This document shows positions 61,057 through 64,000 of a stretch of 64,000 nt of DNA, in pieces; position 1 is the stretch's first letter, and every line of letters starts with the position of its first letter. The DNA is from Winogradskyella pelagia (GTDB lineage Bacteria; Bacteroidota; Bacteroidia; Flavobacteriales; Flavobacteriaceae). The stretch spans positions 186,001 through 250,000 of the forward strand of contig NZ_JAGEVF010000002.1 of NCBI RefSeq assembly GCF_017581965.1, read 5' to 3'. Made by a program: the position numbers and the translations under genes. The notes under the pieces were generated by a model. It ran no database searches and was not told where the DNA came from. It saw nothing but the letters and a program-made list of their open reading frames with translations.

Positions 61057-62169
61057 ATGTACACGATTACCATTATTGCTGGGGCGCGGCCCAATTTTAT
61101 GAAGATTGCGCCTATCATTCACGCTATTAAAGATGCCCAAGAGCGTGGCGCACAATTACAGTACCGTTTGGTACATACCGGGCAACACTACGATACCAAT
61201 ATGTCCGGTAGTTTTTTTGAGCAATTACAAATCCCTGAGCCTCATGTCAATTTAGAATGTACTGGAGGGACTCAGGCGGAGCAAACGGCTTCGATTTTGG
61301 TAGCATTTGAAAAGGAGCTCCTAAAGAAACCTTCTGACCTGGTTTTGGTGGTGGGTGACGTTACTTCGACCATGGCTTGTGCGCTGGTAGCCCAAAAGCT
61401 GCATACCAAGGTGGCGCATGTAGAGGCTGGAATTCGCTCAGACGATTGGACCATGCCCGAGGAAATCAATCGTTTGGTGACCGATAGTATCACCAATTAC
61501 TTTTTTACCACTTCGGAACTCGCCAATGCCAATCTCCTAAAAAACGGTGTAGATCCGAATACCATTTTTTACGTAGGCAATACCATGATCGATACCCTTT
61601 TAAAACACAGGCCTAGCTTTAAACCACCCGCACTCTGGGAACAATTAGGATTGGAGCCACAACGCTATATGGTAATGACCCTGCATCGTCCGGCGAATGT
61701 CGATGAAGAAAGTCAATTAAAGGCTATGATAGATGAAATCATTACCCATTCCAAAGACCTTCCATTGATTTTTCCGGTGCACCCTAGAACTGCAAAAATT
61801 CTAGAGCGTTTAAACATCAAATATTCTAGGTTGCATTGTGTGTCGCCCTTATCGTATTTAGAGTTCAATTACCTGGTAGAGCATGCTAAGGCTGTGATTA
61901 CCGATTCTGGTGGTATTACCGAAGAGGCCTCCGTTATGGGTGTGCCCTGTATGACCCTTAGGGATAATACAGAACGCCCCGAAACCATTACCTTGGGAAC
62001 CAATGAGTTGGTTGGTACCAATCCTAAGCATATTAAGCCTTTTATGGATATTTTGTTTAAAGACGATTGGAAAGAGGGCAAGCCTATTCCTATGTGGGAC
62101 GGCAAAACCTCAAAACGGATTGTAGAGGTACTGTTAGAATTACATTCTAATGGCTATCATGAAGATTAA
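61057..62169 (+). CDS. wecB: UDP-N-acetylglucosamine 2-epimerase (non-hydrolysing)
   Basis: Interconverts UDP-GlcNAc and UDP-ManNAc. 370 aa, GT-B-like fold. GARPNFMKIAPIIHAI at ~7-22, RLVHTGQHYDTNMSGSFF, VVGDVTSTMACALVA, HVEAGIRSDDWTMPEEINR, then THR/HP residues in MTLHRPANVDE and FPVHPRT, and TDSGGITEEASVMGVPC. These are all family hallmarks. It stands after a 196-bp gap with 11-bp repeats and thus may form its own transcription unit with the WecA-like gene downstream. Confidence 0.96.
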   Translation: MYTITIIAGARPNFMKIAPIIHAIKDAQERGAQLQYRLVHTGQHYDTNMSGSFFEQLQIPEPHVNLECTGGTQAEQTASILVAFEKELLKKPSDLVLVVGDVTSTMACALVAQKLHTKVAHVEAGIRSDDWTMPEEINRLVTDSITNYFFTTSELANANLLKNGVDPNTIFYVGNTMIDTLLKHRPSFKPPALWEQLGLEPQRYMVMTLHRPANVDEESQLKAMIDEIITHSKDLPLIFPVHPRTAKILERLNIKYSRLHCVSPLSYLEFNYLVEHAKAVITDSGGITEEASVMGVPCMTLRDNTERPETITLGTNELVGTNPKHIKPFMDILFKDDWKEGKPIPMWDGKTSKRIVEVLLELHSNGYHED

Positions 62170-62242
62170 TAAGTTATAAAAGGATAAAACTGATTTTATT
62201 TGTATATTTCTTAATAGCTAAGAGTATAGGAGCTATTGCCAT

Positions 62243-63337
62243 ATGATCCAACAACTAGTTGACAATTTCTTGCCAGAGCAGAATATTATCCCATGGCTAA
62301 TCATTGCCTTTGGGCTGTCATTTTTAATTGCATTCCAAACCTTTCCTACTATCTTGTATGTGGCTAGGGAAAAGCACTTAATGGATGTGCCCGATAGTAG
62401 GAGTGTGCATTCTAATCATACCCCAACTCTCGGTGGTATCGGTATTTTTTTAGGACTCATCGTGGTAATGACTATTGTGGGCGCCTTTTTAAACACCAAA
62501 GTCTTGCTCTTGGTAATGGGCGCCTTAACAGTGCTATTTTTTCTTGGGCTTAAGGACGATCTTACGGTATTGTCGGCACGTAAGAAATTCTTAGGGCAAC
62601 TCTTTGCAGCGAGTTTGTTAATTGTATTTACCGATTCTCGGATCATTGGGTTTTCTTCCATATTGGATATTGATATTTTGCCCTATTGGGTGTCTGTGGG
62701 TTTTACCTTGTTTGTTTATGTTTTAATCATCAACGCTTATAATTTAATCGATGGTGTGGATGGGTTAGCCGGATCTATTGCGCTTTGTGCCAGTGGTATT
62801 TTTACGTATTTATTTGTAATGGCAGACGATTTAAGTTTGGCGACCATTGCCATCGCGCTTTGTGGCGCTCTAATTGCTTTTTTACGTTTAAACTTTTCCG
62901 CTACACGAAAGATATTTATGGGTGACACCGGTTCTATGGTCGTTGGGTTCTTATTGGCCTTTTTTACCATAAGCTTTATTCATATGGAACAAGTTGATAC
63001 CGAAGCTACCTATTATAGAGATGCACCAGCTTTAGCCTTTGCCTTATTATTTTATCCTTTAATGGATACCTTGCGTATTTTCTTTATCCGCATTTTTGTG
63101 CATAAAACCAGTCCGTTTAAGGCCGATAAAAACCACATCCATCATCGTTTTATTCAGCATGGCTATAGTCATTTGGCGACTACGGTTATTATTGCAGGGA
63201 TTAATGTGCTTATTGTGATTATAGCCTTTAATTTAACCTATTTTGATTTGAATAATCAGATTTTTAGTCTCTTGTTGTATGGCACCGTGTTATACCTCAT
63301 TCCCTTTGGCATTAAGAAATGGGCTTTAAAACCATAG
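62243..63337 (+). CDS. Polyprenyl-phosphate sugar-1-phosphate transferase (WecA/MraY family)
   Basis: 364-aa polytopic membrane enzyme that starts repeat-unit synthesis by moving a HexNAc-1-phosphate onto undecaprenyl phosphate. About eleven hydrophobic segments. Catalytic motifs are HTPTLGGIGIFL, FLGLKDDLTVLSARKKFLGQ (DD pair ~110), NAYNLIDGVDGLAGS and FMGDTGSMVVGFLLAF, with the WecA-type KNHIHHRFIQHG HxH loop near the C-terminus. Unlike MraY at 9401 it lacks the HHHYQKSG loop, so the substrate is a simple UDP-HexNAc. Good partner of wecB and the GT26 gene. Confidence 0.92.
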   Translation: MIQQLVDNFLPEQNIIPWLIIAFGLSFLIAFQTFPTILYVAREKHLMDVPDSRSVHSNHTPTLGGIGIFLGLIVVMTIVGAFLNTKVLLLVMGALTVLFFLGLKDDLTVLSARKKFLGQLFAASLLIVFTDSRIIGFSSILDIDILPYWVSVGFTLFVYVLIINAYNLIDGVDGLAGSIALCASGIFTYLFVMADDLSLATIAIALCGALIAFLRLNFSATRKIFMGDTGSMVVGFLLAFFTISFIHMEQVDTEATYYRDAPALAFALLFYPLMDTLRIFFIRIFVHKTSPFKADKNHIHHRFIQHGYSHLATTVIIAGINVLIVIIAFNLTYFDLNNQIFSLLLYGTVLYLIPFGIKKWALKP

Positions 63338-63355
63338 CATATTTTATCTTCGCCT

Positions 63356-63385
63356 TTGCCAGTCCTTGAAATGCGTTTATATTTG
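63356..63385 (+). promoter_or_regulatory. Consensus promoter of the export operon
   Basis: TTTG (63355-63358), a 19-bp spacer and TATATTTG (63378-63385) match the Bacteroidota promoter in both boxes and spacing, 23 bp before the wza-like start. Confidence 0.75.
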
Positions 63386-63408
63386 TGAGGTATACATTGA
63401 TAACAACT

Positions 63409-64000
63409 ATGAGAATAAGGGTTTTGGTGCTATTGGCTTTAGGTGTTTTAAGTTCTTGCGCCTCTAAAAAAGATATTTTTTATATGCAGGATGCCTCTGA
63501 TGTGGCAGAACAATCCGTGACCTATGTGTCCTCTAAGATTCAACCTAATGATATATTAAAAATCACAGTGGAGTCTGCTATCCCTGAAGCCGCTATTCCT
63601 TATAATAGAGTGTCCAACAATACGGGGCAAATCGTACAGAATATTGAGATTTTGCAGCTGGAAGGGTATCTGGTGTCTCCAGACAATAGCATCAGTTTTC
63701 CGGTTTTGGGAGATATTAATACGACAGATAAGACCACTGAACAATTAGCAAAACATATTGAAGGCTTGTTGGTGTCTGGCGGCCATCTCAACAAACCAAG
63801 GGTAAATGTACGTTTACTGAATGCTAAGGTGACCATTTTAGGGGAAGTGAATAGGCCGGGTACTTATAATTTCACAGAGCAAAATATTACCTTGTTACAA
63901 GCCTTAGGTTATGCCGGCGACTTAACAATAAACGGTAAACGAGAGGATGTGTTGTTAACACGTGAAGTTGGTGGGAATCGCAGGGTCACGCATTTAGATT
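63409..64000 (+). CDS. Polysaccharide export lipoprotein (Wza/BexD family), 5' part
   Basis: The window ends after 197 codons. The start MRIRVLVLLALGVLSSC is a lipoprotein signal with lipobox LSSC, followed by ASKKDIFYMQD. The Poly_export domain begins at KIQPNDILKITVES and continues through SFPVLGDI. An SLBB domain begins at RLLNAKVTILGEVNRPGTYNF. This is the outer-membrane channel of Wzx/Wzy-dependent export, normally followed by a Wzc tyrosine kinase. Consensus promoter directly upstream, so export genes likely form a new operon. Confidence 0.93.
   Translation, partial: MRIRVLVLLALGVLSSCASKKDIFYMQDASDVAEQSVTYVSSKIQPNDILKITVESAIPEAAIPYNRVSNNTGQIVQNIEILQLEGYLVSPDNSISFPVLGDINTTDKTTEQLAKHIEGLLVSGGHLNKPRVNVRLLNAKVTILGEVNRPGTYNFTEQNITLLQALGYAGDLTINGKREDVLLTREVGGNRRVTHLD

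Overview
The window is AT-rich chromosomal DNA from a member of the Bacteroidota, most likely a marine Flavobacteriaceae. The evidence is direct. There are four giant secreted proteins ending in type IX secretion (T9SS) sorting domains. Promoters carry the Bacteroidota element TAnnTTTG. The division and cell-wall (dcw) genes have the flavobacterial order without murF, and ribosome-binding sites are weak. Species cannot be fixed from the sequence alone.

Layout. (1) 1-3965: the 3' end of a tail-specific protease (prc), a peptide-ABC permease, then on the minus strand two small unrecognised ORFs, the GTPase engB and an alpha/beta hydrolase. (2) 4171-19745: a complete dcw operon, mraZ-rsmH-ftsL-ftsI-murE-mraY-murD-ftsW-murG-murC-ftsQ-ftsA-ftsZ. 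It is headed by three tandem decamers that look like a MraZ operator and closed by a strong terminator. (3) 19789-20421: a yqeY-like gene, tRNA-Arg(TCG) and a terminator. (4) 20726-22314: a UDP-xylose synthase gene and, convergently, an outer-membrane barrel gene. (5) 22398-24818 (minus): a three-gene cassette of a 53-aa signal-like peptide, an HPr-kinase-like protein and a nucleotidyltransferase. It resembles the tailoring part of lasso-peptide clusters but has no cyclase or protease. (6) 25034-40960: four large T9SS-exported paralogues sharing a C-terminal scaffold, interrupted by a two-gene operon for a formyltransferase/GIPT-like protein and a FemAB/GNAT protein. (7) 41564-64000: a large surface-polysaccharide locus.

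How the polysaccharide locus works. It encodes complete dTDP-L-rhamnose synthesis (rmlB, A, C, D) and GDP-L-fucose synthesis (gmd, fcl). It also has UDP-GlcNAc 2-epimerase (wecB), an initiating polyprenyl-phosphate sugar-phosphate transferase (WecA type), a WecG/TagA glycosyltransferase, two GT4-type glycosyltransferases, a Wzx flippase, a Wzy-like polymerase, a serine-acetyltransferase-like acetylase and the start of a Wza-type export lipoprotein. This is a Wzx/Wzy-dependent pathway. A second-looking murA and murB pair plus CapA and ATP-grasp genes are embedded in it. I infer that the glycan may contain a muramic-acid-type sugar whose lactyl carboxylate is linked to an amine or amino acid.

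The locus is also peppered with 7- and 8-bp tandem arrays that abut stop codons and flank two four-helix-bundle (S23/IVS-type) genes. One 15-unit heptamer array sits in frame inside fcl, and another forms the fcl N-terminus.

Most promising observations: the peptide/HprK/NTase cassette, the muramic-sugar plus ATP-grasp hypothesis, and the array/four-helix-bundle cassettes with their invasion of fcl.
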